Shown here in pieces: positions 33,584 to 44,924 of a DNA stretch of 64,000 nucleotides; positions within the stretch are counted from its first letter, which is position 1; each line of letters opens with the position of its first letter. Origin of the DNA: Thiofaba sp039822285 (GTDB taxonomy: Bacteria > Pseudomonadota > Gammaproteobacteria > Halothiobacillales > Halothiobacillaceae); the NCBI RefSeq assembly GCF_039822285.1, contig NZ_JBAJEY010000001.1:310001-374000 (forward strand), written 5' to 3'. A program made the position numbers and the translations under genes. The notes under the pieces are model-generated. The model ran no database searches and was not told where the DNA came from. It saw only the letters and a list, made by a program, of their open reading frames with translations.

Positions 33584-34716
33584 TGGAGCCCCTCCAGCAC
33601 CTTGCCCAGCGCGGCCAGGAAGCGCGCGTTCTCCGCCTCGGTACCGATGCTCACCCGCAGGAAATTCGGCAGGCCGTAGTTGCCGACCGGGCGCACGATC
33701 ACGCCCTGGCGCAGCAGGCCGTCGTACACCGGCATAGCCGGCCGCTGCATGTCGATGCAGAGGAAGTTGCCAAGGCTCGGCAGGGCGGCCAGGCCGAGCT
33801 TGCTCAGCCCCTCGCGCACCTGGGCCAGCCCTGCGCGGTTGAGCTCACGGGTACGGCGCACATGCTCGGGGTCGGCAAGCGCGGCGCGCGCCGCCTCCAG
33901 GGCGAGCAGGTTGACGTTGAAGGGCTGGCGCACGCGGTTGAGCACCTCCGCGATCTGCGGGCTGGACACCGCATAGCCCACCCGAAGCCCCGCAAGGCCA
34001 TGGATCTTGGAGAAGGTACGGGTGACGATCAGGTTGGGGAAGTCGTCCAACCACGCGACGGCGTTGGGGAAATCCGAGTCCGGCTCGACATACTCGATGT
34101 AGGCCTCGTCCACCACCACCAGCACATCCTTGGGCAGCGAGGCGATGAAACCCCGCAGGGCATCCCGCTCAACCCAGGTCCCAGTGGGATTGTTGGGGTT
34201 GGCGAGAAACACCACGCGGGTGGTTTCATCCACCGCCGCCCTGAGGGCGGCCAGGTCATGGCCGTAGGGCTGGGTGGGATGATCCGGCGGCAGGGCACGG
34301 GCGATTTGGGCCTTTCCACCGGCCGCCTGGGTGCTGATGGGGTAGACGGCAAAGGCGTACTCGGAAAACACCGCGCCTCGCCCAGGGCCAAGGAAGGCGC
34401 GGGCGATGAGGTCGAGGACGTCATTGGAGCCATTGCCGAGGGTGATGCCCTCCGCCCTGACCCCGAGGTGCGCGGCCAGGGTCTGCTTGAGGGCATGGCC
34501 GCTGCCATCCGGGTAGAGGTGCACCTGCGGCAGCAGGGCGCGCATGGCCTCCACCGCCCGCGGCGAGGGGCCGAGCGGGTTCTCGTTGGAGGCGAGCTTG
34601 ATCGCCCCGCTGATGCCGAGCTCCCGCTCCAGCTCTTCGATGGGCTTGCCGGGGACATAGGGGGCCAGCCCTGCCACCTGGGGCAAGGCCAGGTTGAGCC
34701 ATGGATGGTTGCTCAT
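33580..34716 (-). CDS. hisC: Histidinol-phosphate aminotransferase
   Basis: A 378-residue class I/II PLP aminotransferase. IKLASNENPLGPSPRAVEAM at the start, ITLGNGSNDVLDLI, FLANPNNPTGTW, VLVVVDEAYIEYV and the PLP lysine in TRTFSKIHGLAGLRVGYA are all present. Members encoded beside pheA and tyrA often act on aromatic substrates as well as histidinol phosphate, so it probably serves phenylalanine and tyrosine transamination; that is from context, not sequence. Its ATG overlaps the pheA stop (ATGA) and its stop overlaps tyrA. Confidence 0.93.
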   Translation of the reverse strand: MSNHPWLNLALPQVAGLAPYVPGKPIEELERELGISGAIKLASNENPLGPSPRAVEAMRALLPQVHLYPDGSGHALKQTLAAHLGVRAEGITLGNGSNDVLDLIARAFLGPGRGAVFSEYAFAVYPISTQAAGGKAQIARALPPDHPTQPYGHDLAALRAAVDETTRVVFLANPNNPTGTWVERDALRGFIASLPKDVLVVVDEAYIEYVEPDSDFPNAVAWLDDFPNLIVTRTFSKIHGLAGLRVGYAVSSPQIAEVLNRVRQPFNVNLLALEAARAALADPEHVRRTRELNRAGLAQVREGLSKLGLAALPSLGNFLCIDMQRPAMPVYDGLLRQGVIVRPVGNYGLPNFLRVSIGTEAENARFLAALGKVLEGLQ

Positions 34717-35822
34717 GCCTTGAGTACCGCCTTGGGGTAGGAACCGAACACGCGCAGCCAGGCCGCATGCTGCTCAAGCTCACGCAGGGCCTCGGCGACC
34801 CTGGGCTCGAGTCGGTGCCCTTCGAGGTCGATGAAGAACAGGTATTCCCACGCCCGGGCGCGCACCGGGCGGGACTCGATCCGGGTGAGGCTGATGCCCC
34901 GCTCCGCCAGCGGTTTGAGCAGCTGGTAGAGCGCCCCCGGCTGGTTGGCGGTAGAGACGGCGAGCGAGGTCTTGTCCTCCCCGCTCGGCCCGGCATCGCT
35001 CGTCCCCAGCACGACGAAGCGCGTGGTGTTGTGCGCCTCATCCTCGATGTTCGCCGCCAGGATCGGGAGCTGGTAAAGCTCGGCCGCAAGCTCGGGGGCA
35101 ATCGCGGCCGCCCCCTCTTCCCCGGCGGCCAGGCGTGCGCCCTCGCCGTTGCTGCTCACCGGCACGCGCTCGGCCTGCGGCAGGTGTTCATCCAGCCAGC
35201 GCCGGCACTGGCCCAGGGCCTGGGCATGGCCGTACACCCGGCGAACCTCGGCGAGGGTGCCGCTGTTGCTGAGCAGCTGGTGATGGATACGCAGGGCCAG
35301 CTCGCCGCAGATCGACAGATCGTGGGCCAGCAGGGCCTCCTGCGTCTGGGCGACGCCGCCCTCGGTGGAGTTCTCCACCGGGGCCACGCCATAGGCGGCG
35401 TTCCCCGAGGCCACCGCACGGAACACCTCGGGGATGGAATGACAGGGCACCAGTTCGGCGGCATGGCCGAACTGGCGCAGGGCGGCCATCTGGCTGAAGG
35501 TGCCTGCGGGGCCAAGATAGGCCACGCGGGTCGGTTGCTCCAGGGCCAGGCAGGCCGACATGATCTCGCGGAACAGCCAGGCGATGCTGGCATCGTCCAA
35601 GGGCCCTGGGTTGAGCCCCTGCACACGGCGCAGGACCTGCGCCTCCCGCTCCGGGCGGTAGAACTGGACGCTGCCTGCGCCATCCTCGGCGCGCTTGATC
35701 TCGCCCACGGTGTGGGCCAGGCGCGCACGCTCGGACAGCAGTTCCAGCAGCCGCTGGTCGACCTGATCGATACGCTCGCGTATCTCCTCAAGCCGCGGCA
35801 GCGGCGTTACGCCCTCACTCAT
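34713..35822 (-). CDS. pheA: Bifunctional chorismate mutase/prephenate dehydratase
   Basis: A 369-residue P-protein. The AroQ chorismate mutase is at about 1-95 (RIDQVDQRLLELLSERARLA, RPEREAQVL, IMSACLALEQ). The prephenate dehydratase domain is at about 96-275 (VAYLGPAGTFSQMA, GVAPVENSTEGGV, NTTRFVVLG). A C-terminal ACT domain (about 285-365) holds the ESRPVRARAWEYLFFID segment, which gives phenylalanine feedback control. Together these make phenylpyruvate from chorismate. It follows serA by 6 bp and overlaps hisC, so serine and phenylalanine synthesis share a transcript. Confidence 0.96.
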   Translation of the reverse strand: MSEGVTPLPRLEEIRERIDQVDQRLLELLSERARLAHTVGEIKRAEDGAGSVQFYRPEREAQVLRRVQGLNPGPLDDASIAWLFREIMSACLALEQPTRVAYLGPAGTFSQMAALRQFGHAAELVPCHSIPEVFRAVASGNAAYGVAPVENSTEGGVAQTQEALLAHDLSICGELALRIHHQLLSNSGTLAEVRRVYGHAQALGQCRRWLDEHLPQAERVPVSSNGEGARLAAGEEGAAAIAPELAAELYQLPILAANIEDEAHNTTRFVVLGTSDAGPSGEDKTSLAVSTANQPGALYQLLKPLAERGISLTRIESRPVRARAWEYLFFIDLEGHRLEPRVAEALRELEQHAAWLRVFGSYPKAVLKA

Positions 35823-35828
35823 GCCTGA

Positions 35829-36992
35829 TCAGATCACGCGGACGTTGAGCACGCCGTCGATGGCGCGGATGGCCTCGGCAGCCGCCGCCGGCACCTCGCC
35901 CTCGACATCGATCAGGGTGTAGGCCAGATCACCACGGGACTCGTTGACCATGTGGGCGATGTTGACCTTGTGTTGGCCTAGGATGTGCGACATCTGGCCG
36001 ACCATGTCCGGCAGGTTCTTGTTGGCGATCGCCAGGCGATGGCTGCCCTTGCGCGGCAGCTTCACTTCCGGGAAGTTCACGGAGTTGGTGATGTTGCCGT
36101 TCTCGAGGAAGTCACGCACCTGGTCGGCGACCATGATCGCGCAGTTGTCCTCGGCCTCACCAGTGGAGGCACCGAGGTGCGGCAGGGTGATGCAGCGCGG
36201 ATGGTTCTTGGTCAGGTTGGTCGGGAAGTCGGACACGTAGGCATGTGCCTTGCCGGAATTCAGCGCCTCGACCATCGCGGCCTCGTCCACCACGCCCTCA
36301 CGGGCGAAGTTGAGCACCACGACGTTGTCCTTCATGAACTTCAGGCGCTCGGCGTTGACCAGGTTGCGGGTCGCATCGATCAGCGGCACGTGGAAGGTGA
36401 CGAAATCGGCCTTGACCAGCACCTCGTCCACGCTGCTCGCCTGCTGCACGTCCGCAGACAGCTCCCAGGCACGCTCGACGGTGATGCCCGGGTCGAAGCC
36501 GATCACCTTCATGCCGAGCGCACGCGCAGCGTTGGCCACCCGCACGCCGATGGCGCCCAGGCCGATCACACCCAGGGTGCGCCCCGGCAGCTCGAAGCCG
36601 ACGTAGTTCTTCTTGCCATCCTCGACGGCCTTGTGCAGGAAGGCATCATCCCCCTCCAGCTCCACGGCGAACTTCCAGGCCTGGGCAATGTTGCGCGCGG
36701 CCATCAGCATGCCGGCGATGACCAGTTCCTTCACCGCGTTGGCGTTGGCGCCCGGGGCGTTGAACACCACGATGCCCTTCTCGCTCATCTCCTTGACCGG
36801 GATGTTGTTCACACCCGCGCCGGCGCGGCCGATGGCCTTCAGGGTGGCGGGGACCTCCATGCCGTGCATCTTGGCGGAGCGCACCAGGATGGCGTCCGGG
36901 TGCTGGATCTCGGAGGCGATCTCGTACTTGTCGCGCGGCAGACGGTCCAGGCCAACGGCCGAGATATTGTTCAGAGTAAGGATCTTGTACAT
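35829..36992 (-). CDS. serA: D-3-phosphoglycerate dehydrogenase
   Basis: A 387-residue enzyme for the first step of serine synthesis. The nucleotide-binding loop TLGVIGLGAIGVRVANAA is near residue 145, the substrate Arg in NFAREGVVDE, and the catalytic His in TLPHLGASTGEAEDNC. A compact C-terminal ACT domain starts at about 318 (HRLAIANKNLPDMVGQMSH). It is shorter than E. coli SerA (410) and resembles the short-form enzymes. It lies between serC and pheA, a place usually held by no serA in pseudomonads and enterics, so two serine genes are adjacent here. Confidence 0.94.
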   Translation of the reverse strand: MYKILTLNNISAVGLDRLPRDKYEIASEIQHPDAILVRSAKMHGMEVPATLKAIGRAGAGVNNIPVKEMSEKGIVVFNAPGANANAVKELVIAGMLMAARNIAQAWKFAVELEGDDAFLHKAVEDGKKNYVGFELPGRTLGVIGLGAIGVRVANAARALGMKVIGFDPGITVERAWELSADVQQASSVDEVLVKADFVTFHVPLIDATRNLVNAERLKFMKDNVVVLNFAREGVVDEAAMVEALNSGKAHAYVSDFPTNLTKNHPRCITLPHLGASTGEAEDNCAIMVADQVRDFLENGNITNSVNFPEVKLPRKGSHRLAIANKNLPDMVGQMSHILGQHKVNIAHMVNESRGDLAYTLIDVEGEVPAAAAEAIRAIDGVLNVRVI

Positions 36993-37019
36993 CGTATAAC
37001 CCCTTGATTTATAGCTTGA

Positions 37020-38114
37020 TCAGCCGTGGCGACGGGCGAAATCGTTCATGAAGTCGACCAGCGCATCGACACCGGCCTCCGGCATGGCGTTGTAGATGCT
37101 GGCACGCATGCCACCGACGGAGCGGTGCCCAGCCAGGGTCGACAGGCCGGCGGCCTCGGCCTCCTTGAGGAAGGTCTTGTCCAGCTCGCTGTTGGCAAGG
37201 ATGAACGGCACGTTCATCCAGGAGCGGCACTTCGGATCCACCGGGTTGGAGTAGAACGGCGAGTTGTCGATCGCGTCGTACAGCTTCTGCGCCTTGCGCT
37301 TGTTGATCTCGGCCATCGCCGCCAGGCCGCCCTTGGCCAGGAGGTGCTCGAACACCAGGCCGGCGATGTACCAGGCGTAGGTCGGCGGGGTGTTGTACAT
37401 CGAGCCGTTGTCGGCGTGGATCTTGTAATCGAACATGGTCGGGGTCCCCGGCAGGGTCTCGCCGATCAGATCCTCACGCACGATGGCGATGGTCAGGCCG
37501 GCCGGACCGATGTTCTTCTGCGCGCCGGCGTAGATCACGCCGAACTTGGACACGTCCACCGGACGGGAGAGGATGGTGGAGGACATGTCGGCCACCAGCG
37601 GGATGTCGCCGGTGTCCGGGATGTAACCGAACTCCACGCCGGCGATGGTCTCGTTCGGGGTGTAGTGCACATAGGCGGCATCCTTGCTGAACGACAGCTC
37701 GGAGGCGTCCGGCAGGGTGGTGTACTTGCTGCCCTTGGTGTCGGCAATGATGTTGACGTTGCAGTAACGCTTGCCCTCAGCGACGGCCTTCTCGGACCAG
37801 TGGCCGGTATTCAGGTAATCGGCGCTGGTCTTGCCGCGCAACAGGTTCATCGGAACCATGGCGAACTGCGCGGAGGCGCCGCCCTGGAGGAACAGCACCT
37901 TGTAGTGATCGGGGATGGCCATCAGCTTGCGCAGGTCGGCCTCGGCCTTCTCGGCGATGGAGACGTACTCCTTGCCACGGTGGCTCATCTCCATCACGGA
38001 CATGCCGGAGCCGTTCCAGTCCAGCATTTCCTCACGTGCACGCTCAAGGACCTCGGTCGGCAGCATGGCCGGGCCGGCGCTGAAGTTGTAAACCCGCTTG
38101 TGGGTATGGGCCAT
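37020..38114 (-). CDS. serC: Phosphoserine aminotransferase
   Basis: A 364-residue PLP enzyme that transaminates 3-phosphohydroxypyruvate to phosphoserine (and serves pyridoxine synthesis). YNFSAGPAMLPTEVLERA at the start, FLQGGASAQFAMVPMNLL, DMSSTILSRPVD and the PLP lysine in IYAGAQKNIGPAGLTI are present, followed by GGMRASIYNAMPEAGV at the end. Length equals E. coli SerC (362). The start at 38114 is the Met of MAHTHKRVYNFS. It lies 19 bp downstream of gyrA and 27 bp upstream of serA. Confidence 0.97.
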   Translation of the reverse strand: MAHTHKRVYNFSAGPAMLPTEVLERAREEMLDWNGSGMSVMEMSHRGKEYVSIAEKAEADLRKLMAIPDHYKVLFLQGGASAQFAMVPMNLLRGKTSADYLNTGHWSEKAVAEGKRYCNVNIIADTKGSKYTTLPDASELSFSKDAAYVHYTPNETIAGVEFGYIPDTGDIPLVADMSSTILSRPVDVSKFGVIYAGAQKNIGPAGLTIAIVREDLIGETLPGTPTMFDYKIHADNGSMYNTPPTYAWYIAGLVFEHLLAKGGLAAMAEINKRKAQKLYDAIDNSPFYSNPVDPKCRSWMNVPFILANSELDKTFLKEAEAAGLSTLAGHRSVGGMRASIYNAMPEAGVDALVDFMNDFARRHG

Positions 38115-38133
38115 GGGAACTCCCCTCTTCAAA

Positions 38134-40722
<2,589 letters not shown>

Positions 40723-40761
40723 GTACGATGACACTCGGTTTAGGGCACATCAAAGCCCGAA

Positions 40762-40790
40762 ACTATACCACAGGCGGGCAAAACCGCCTG
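40762..40790 (-). promoter_or_regulatory. Candidate gyrA promoter and adjacent hairpin
   Basis: On the minus strand TGGTATAGT gives a good extended -10 (TATAGT, complement of 40762-40767), about 40 bp from the gyrA start. Immediately upstream CAGGCGG-GCAAAA-CCGCCTG (40771-40790) forms a 7-bp hairpin. It could end the mtnA transcript or, lying in the -35 area, affect promoter use. No good -35 is visible. Confidence 0.55.
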
Positions 40791-40813
40791 CGCCCGGCAA
40801 GGCTTGAGCCGCC

Positions 40814-41848
40814 TCAGGCGCCGCCGATGATCGCGCGCACCCGCTCGGCGTCCGGCCGCAGGATCACGCCGCGCTCGGTCACGATGGCATCGATCAGCTC
40901 GGCCGGGGTGACATCGAACGAGGGGTTCCAGGCCTCCACCCCTTCGGGGGCGATGCGCTGCCCGGCAAGCATCGTCACCTCCTCCATCGGACGGGTCTCG
41001 ATGGGGATCTCCGCTCCCGAATGCAGGGCCAGGTCGAAGGTCGAAGACGGCGCCACCACCATGAAGCGCACCCCATGGTGGCGAGCCAGGATGGCCAGGC
41101 CATAGGTGCCGATCTTGTTGGCCACATCCCCGCGGGCGGTGATGCGGTCGGCCCCAACGATGACCCAGCCAATCCTTCCGGTCTGCATCAGACTGGCCGC
41201 TGCGCCCTCGCAGAGCAGGGTGACTGGGATGCCGTCCTCCTTGAGCTCCCAGGCGGTCAGGCGGGCGCCTTGCAGCCAGGGGCGGGTTTCATCCGCGAAG
41301 ACATGAGCCACCCGCTTCTGTGCATAAGCCGTGCGGATCACCCCAAGCGCGGTCCCGAGTCCGGCGGTGGCGAGCGAACCGGTGTTGCAGTGGGTCAGGA
41401 CATCCCGGCCAGGCTCGATCAGGGCCGCACCAAACTCACCCATGCGCCGGTTGGCCTCGAGGTCCTCCTGCTCGATCCGCCGCGCCGCCTCTTCCAGAAG
41501 CTCCAGCGTGCCGCCATCGGCGAGAACCTGGCGCATCCGCTGCAAGGCCCAGAACAGATTGACCGCCGTCGGGCGCGACTGGGCCAGCCGCTCGATGTCC
41601 TCCTCCACCCGGCGAACGGCATCAGCATCCCTGAGGCCGTGCTGGCGCCCCGCCAGCACGACACCGTAGGCCGCGGCGATACCGATCGCGGGCGCCCCGC
41701 GCACCACCATGGCACGAATGGCCTCGGCCACCTCCTGGGCCGTCGTGCAACGCACAAACTCGCGCACGGCCGGCAACCGACGCTGGTCGAGCAATTCCAG
41801 GGCGTCGTGCTTCCAGACCAGGGCGCGGACGGCGTCGTAGGTACTCAT
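40814..41848 (-). CDS. mtnA: S-methyl-5-thioribose-1-phosphate isomerase
   Basis: A 344-residue isomerase of the methionine salvage pathway, converting methylthioribose-1-phosphate to methylthioribulose-1-phosphate. MVVRGAPAIGIAAAYGVVLA, LTHCNTGSLATAGLGTALG (catalytic Cys), ADETRPWLQGARLTAWEL and IVGADRITARGDVANKIGTY (catalytic Asp) are all intact. The start at 41848 is the Met of MSTYDAVRALVWK. It precedes gyrA as in pseudomonads. No other salvage gene is in the window; metE and metR nearby belong to de novo methionine synthesis. Confidence 0.95.
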   Translation of the reverse strand: MSTYDAVRALVWKHDALELLDQRRLPAVREFVRCTTAQEVAEAIRAMVVRGAPAIGIAAAYGVVLAGRQHGLRDADAVRRVEEDIERLAQSRPTAVNLFWALQRMRQVLADGGTLELLEEAARRIEQEDLEANRRMGEFGAALIEPGRDVLTHCNTGSLATAGLGTALGVIRTAYAQKRVAHVFADETRPWLQGARLTAWELKEDGIPVTLLCEGAAASLMQTGRIGWVIVGADRITARGDVANKIGTYGLAILARHHGVRFMVVAPSSTFDLALHSGAEIPIETRPMEEVTMLAGQRIAPEGVEAWNPSFDVTPAELIDAIVTERGVILRPDAERVRAIIGGA

Positions 41849-41979
41849 AAATATAAGGTCTCGCGTTATTTGGACTTGTGAACCGGCCCGCTGGGCGCTA
41901 TACCCTTTTCGTGCAAGGGTGCCGTGAACGAATGGCTGTGCAGGTGAGCAACAGCAGCCGTGCAAAAAAACAACGTTCC

Positions 41980-42009
41980 TTAGCTTTTTCGGCCTCGGGA
42001 ACGTATTAT
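41980..42009 (+). promoter_or_regulatory. Candidate promoter of the OmpA-domain gene
   Basis: TTAGCT (41980-41985) and TATTAT (42004-42009) are separated by 18 bp in the AT-rich 234-bp gap between mtnA and the OmpA-domain gene. The -10 is good and the -35 is weak. The mRNA leader would be about 65 nt. Nothing else is recognised in this gap. Confidence 0.4.
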
Positions 42010-42082
42010 AAATTGCAACAAGCCGTTGAATGCGATGGCTTGCCCTTTTGCAAACTCAACCTTCGAGAAGGGAAGAACAATC

Positions 42083-42706
42083 ATGAAGAACTTCGCTGCT
42101 CTCAGCGCAGGCCTGCTGGCTTCTGCTGTTCTGGCCGCTCCGGCCTTCGCCGCCGACAAGCCGACCGCGTATGTCTATGACAGCCAGAAAGTCGTGGTTA
42201 AGGATGGCGTGGGCAAGTGCGTCCTCAACGGCCACATCGCCCTGAGCAAAGACACCGCCATCAAAGAGTGCAACCCGGAATTCTTCAAGGAAGAGGAGAA
42301 GAAGGCCGAGGCCAAGCCGGCCGTTGAAGCACCGAAGGCCCCGGTCGTCGCCGCCAAGAAGATCACCCTGAACGCTGACACCTACTTCGACTTCGACAAG
42401 TCCAACCTGAAGCCGGAAGGTAAGAAGGCCCTCGACGCGCTGGTGGCCGAGATGAAGATCGACCAGGTCGAAGAGATCACCGTCGTCGGCCACACCGACA
42501 GCATCGGCACCGAGGCCTACAACCAGAAACTGTCCGAGCGCCGCGCCAAGACCGTAGCCGACTACCTGGTTGGCAAGGGCGTGCCGGCCGCCAAGATCAA
42601 GGCATCTGGCAAGGGTGAGACCCAGCCGATCGCTGACAACAAGACCAAGGCTGGCCGCGCGAAGAACCGTCGCGTGGAAGTGACCGTCAACGCCGCCTCC
42701 AAGTAA
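42083..42706 (+). CDS. OmpA-domain protein without beta-barrel (RmpM-like)
   Basis: A 207-residue exported protein. The signal peptide covers about 1-22 (MKNFAALSAGLLASAVLAAP, cut before ADKPT). A short region with two cysteines (GKCVLNG and KECNPEF, about 41 and 57) resembles the start of Neisseria RmpM. After a Lys/Glu/Ala/Pro-rich linker (about 63-95) comes an OmpA C-terminal peptidoglycan-binding domain (YFDFDKSNLKPEGK, VVGHTDSIGTEAYN, SERRAKTV, NRRVEVTV). No beta-barrel is present. It likely ties outer-membrane proteins to the cell wall. Its biased codon use suggests high expression. A strong terminator follows. It could also be called a generic OmpA-family protein. Confidence 0.88.
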   Translation: MKNFAALSAGLLASAVLAAPAFAADKPTAYVYDSQKVVVKDGVGKCVLNGHIALSKDTAIKECNPEFFKEEEKKAEAKPAVEAPKAPVVAAKKITLNADTYFDFDKSNLKPEGKKALDALVAEMKIDQVEEITVVGHTDSIGTEAYNQKLSERRAKTVADYLVGKGVPAAKIKASGKGETQPIADNKTKAGRAKNRRVEVTVNAASK

Positions 42707-42725
42707 TCTGGAGACGGCCTGACGC

Positions 42726-42751
42726 AAGGGGCGCCCGCAAGGGCGCCCTTT
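42726..42751 (+). terminator. Intrinsic terminator of the OmpA-domain gene
   Basis: AAGGGGCGCCC-GCAA-GGGCGCCCTTT forms an 11-bp stem with one G-T pair and runs straight into TTTTTGTTT. It starts 20 bp after the stop codon. The stem would also terminate rsmJ transcripts from the other strand, though less well. Confidence 0.92.
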
Positions 42752-42807
42752 TTGTTTGGTGCGTTTGACACCCCATGCGTCTGCCATGCAGCCGCGTTCA
42801 GCCTCCC

Positions 42808-43575
42808 CTACCCTCCGCAGGTCAGGTAAACATCGAAGCGCACGGCCTTGCCCTTGTAGCTGAGGGATGGAGCAAGCCCGCCCAGCGCCGGGGCATGCAG
42901 CGGCCGCTTGACCACCACGCGCCTGCGCGCCTTCGCCATCGCCCGCTCCAGCAGGCCGTCCGCATCCGGATCCATGCCCACGAGACCATGGAAAAGACGC
43001 ATCGGTTTTTTCACCAGTGCGGACTTTCCCCGCTCCGGAAACATCGGGTCGAGCACGACCACATCAGGCGCGAGAGCCGCAGCAGAGTCCAGGTAGGCGG
43101 CAGCATCGCCGGCCACAAGATGCATCCGCCCGATCACCGGGGCAAGGGCAGGCACCTGCCCGGCCCGACACAGCCCGTCCTCAAGCAGGGCAAAGACGAC
43201 GGGATGGCGCTCACACAGAGTGAGCTCGCACCCCAGGCTCGCGAGCATGAAGGCGTCACGCCCAAGCCCCGCCGTAGCATCGAGGATGGACGGAAGATAC
43301 CCCCCCTTGATGCCCACCGCACGCGCAAGCAGTTCGTCGCGGCGAAAACCCGCCCGCTGGCGATACCCCATGCTGCCGGACTCGAAATCGACCCGCAGGG
43401 GCTGCTCACGCGGGGCATCGGCATCATGGAGGGCCAAGCCGTCCCTCCCGACCAGAAGAAGGAGGCCGTGCGCCGGCGGCTGATCGACGCAGGGGATGTT
43501 CAGGCGATGAGCGAGCTGCCGGGCCGGATCCAACCCATCCGCCCCCTCAGGAACGACGACGATGGGTGAGAGCAT
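42808..43575 (-). CDS. rsmJ: 16S rRNA (guanine1516-N2)-methyltransferase
   Basis: A 255-residue SAM-dependent methyltransferase acting on the 30S subunit. The SAM loop ILDATAGLGRDAFMLA is near residue 97, with CELTLCERHPVVFALL after it. The catalytic-type VVLDPMFPERGKSALVKKPM segment and GRRVVVKRPLHAPAL complete the YhiQ/RsmJ pattern. Length matches E. coli RsmJ (250). It is the last gene of the arginine operon, joined to argA by a TGATG overlap; the functional link is unclear and probably only transcriptional. Confidence 0.93.
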   Translation of the reverse strand: MLSPIVVVPEGADGLDPARQLAHRLNIPCVDQPPAHGLLLLVGRDGLALHDADAPREQPLRVDFESGSMGYRQRAGFRRDELLARAVGIKGGYLPSILDATAGLGRDAFMLASLGCELTLCERHPVVFALLEDGLCRAGQVPALAPVIGRMHLVAGDAAAYLDSAAALAPDVVVLDPMFPERGKSALVKKPMRLFHGLVGMDPDADGLLERAMAKARRRVVVKRPLHAPALGGLAPSLSYKGKAVRFDVYLTCGG

Positions 43576-44915
43576 CAGCCCGGAGTATCTGAGGAGCCAT
43601 GACCGGCCACCGGCGCGGCCAGACTCTTGATGAAGACCTTGGAATTGCGCTGGGCGTTGTAGATGGCCTGACGCGAAACCGGCAACTCACTCACCTCGGC
43701 CTTGCGGAAACCGTGCTCGATGAACCAGTGCGAGGTATGGGTGGTCAACACGAACAAGCCTTCCAGTCCCCGCGAAGTGGCTTCGCGCTCCATCTGACGC
43801 AAAAGCTGGCTGGCCCGCCCACCGCGACGGTAGTCGGGGTGCACGGTCAGGCAGGCCAGTTCGGCCAGCGGTGCGTCCGGGAAGGTGTGCAGGGCCGCCG
43901 TGGCGATGATGCGCCCGTCCAGGTCAACCACCCAGTAGCGCTCGATCTCGAGCTCGAGCTGTTCACGCGGGCGGCGCACGAGCACGCCCTCCTCCTCCAG
44001 CGGCCGGATCAGTTCGAGAATCCCCCCCACATCGTCGATCGTGGCCCGGCGCAGCTTTTCCACGGGCTCGGCGGTCACCAGCGTGCCATTGCCCTCGCGA
44101 GTGAACAGCTCGCGCAGCAGGGCGCCCTCGTTGCGCCGGTCGACCAGGTGAACCCGCCCCACCCCGCGGCGCACGGCCTGCACCGCGCTCGCGAGATGCA
44201 GGCGGAACTCGGCCGACAAGGCAGGGCTCTCCTGCCAGGCGGCGGCCTCAGCGACGGTCAGCTGCGCAGGGAGCTGGCTGGCCGACTCGGTGAGGAACAC
44301 CAGTTTGTCGGCGCGGATCGCGGCCGCCAACTCCACGGCCACATCCTCCGCGCGCAAGTTGAAGACTTCGCCGGTCGGCGAGGTGCCAAGGCAGGGTTGA
44401 AGGATGACAGACCCGGCGTCCAGCAGGCGGGTCAGGCGCTCGGCTTCGACTTTGCGTACCTCCCCCGTCCAGCCCAGATCGACGCCATCGCGAACCCCCG
44501 CAGGACGGGCAATGACGAGATTGGCCGTCACCACGGACAGGCGCGCGCCTTCGAGCGGGGTGTTGGGCATGCCCTGGGAGAGGCGGGCGATGAGGTCCAC
44601 GGTCTGCGCGGCGACGGCACGCTTGACGTGCGGCAGCTCCGCCTCACCGGTGATGCGCAGACCGGCGTGGAAGCGGGAACGAAGGCCTGCGCCATGCAGC
44701 TCGGCCTCGATCTGCGGGCGCGACCCGGGCACGAGCACGAGACGGACGCCGAGGCTCGAGAGCAGAGCCACATCGGAGGCCAGCGCCTCCAGCCCCTGTT
44801 CGAGCAGGGCCTCCCCCGCGAAAGCCAGGACCACGGTCCTGCCGCGGTGGGCATGGATGTAGGGCGCGGCATCCCGCAGCAGCTGCTGGAGGGTGGGATG
44901 CGTGTCTGCGCTCAT
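43575..44915 (-). CDS. argA: Amino-acid N-acetyltransferase (N-acetylglutamate synthase)
   Basis: A 446-residue enzyme making N-acetylglutamate, the first step of arginine synthesis. The N-terminal amino-acid-kinase-like domain (about 1-290; GRTVVLAFAGEALLEQGL, VRLVLVPGSRPQI) binds the feedback inhibitor arginine. The C-terminal GNAT domain (about 300-440) has LACLTVHPDYRRGGRASQLL, the acetyl-CoA loop, and LFVLTTHTSHWFIEHGF. Length and layout equal E. coli ArgA (443). It lies 9 bp downstream of argF and overlaps rsmJ as TGATG. Confidence 0.96.
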   Translation of the reverse strand: MSADTHPTLQQLLRDAAPYIHAHRGRTVVLAFAGEALLEQGLEALASDVALLSSLGVRLVLVPGSRPQIEAELHGAGLRSRFHAGLRITGEAELPHVKRAVAAQTVDLIARLSQGMPNTPLEGARLSVVTANLVIARPAGVRDGVDLGWTGEVRKVEAERLTRLLDAGSVILQPCLGTSPTGEVFNLRAEDVAVELAAAIRADKLVFLTESASQLPAQLTVAEAAAWQESPALSAEFRLHLASAVQAVRRGVGRVHLVDRRNEGALLRELFTREGNGTLVTAEPVEKLRRATIDDVGGILELIRPLEEEGVLVRRPREQLELEIERYWVVDLDGRIIATAALHTFPDAPLAELACLTVHPDYRRGGRASQLLRQMEREATSRGLEGLFVLTTHTSHWFIEHGFRKAEVSELPVSRQAIYNAQRNSKVFIKSLAAPVAGHGSSDTPG

Positions 44916-44924
44916 CGCAAAGTC

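Noticed and set aside
31463..33679. Very long open frame on the plus strand across aroA and tyrA
   Set aside because: High-GC antisense frames are often open. The predicted protein is low in structure and rich in His/Gly/Arg/Gln, while the minus strand encodes intact AroA and TyrA.
41851..41860. TATATT just before the mtnA start as a -10
   Set aside because: It ends a few bases from the ATG, which would force a leaderless or internal start; more likely just an AT-rich ribosome entry region.
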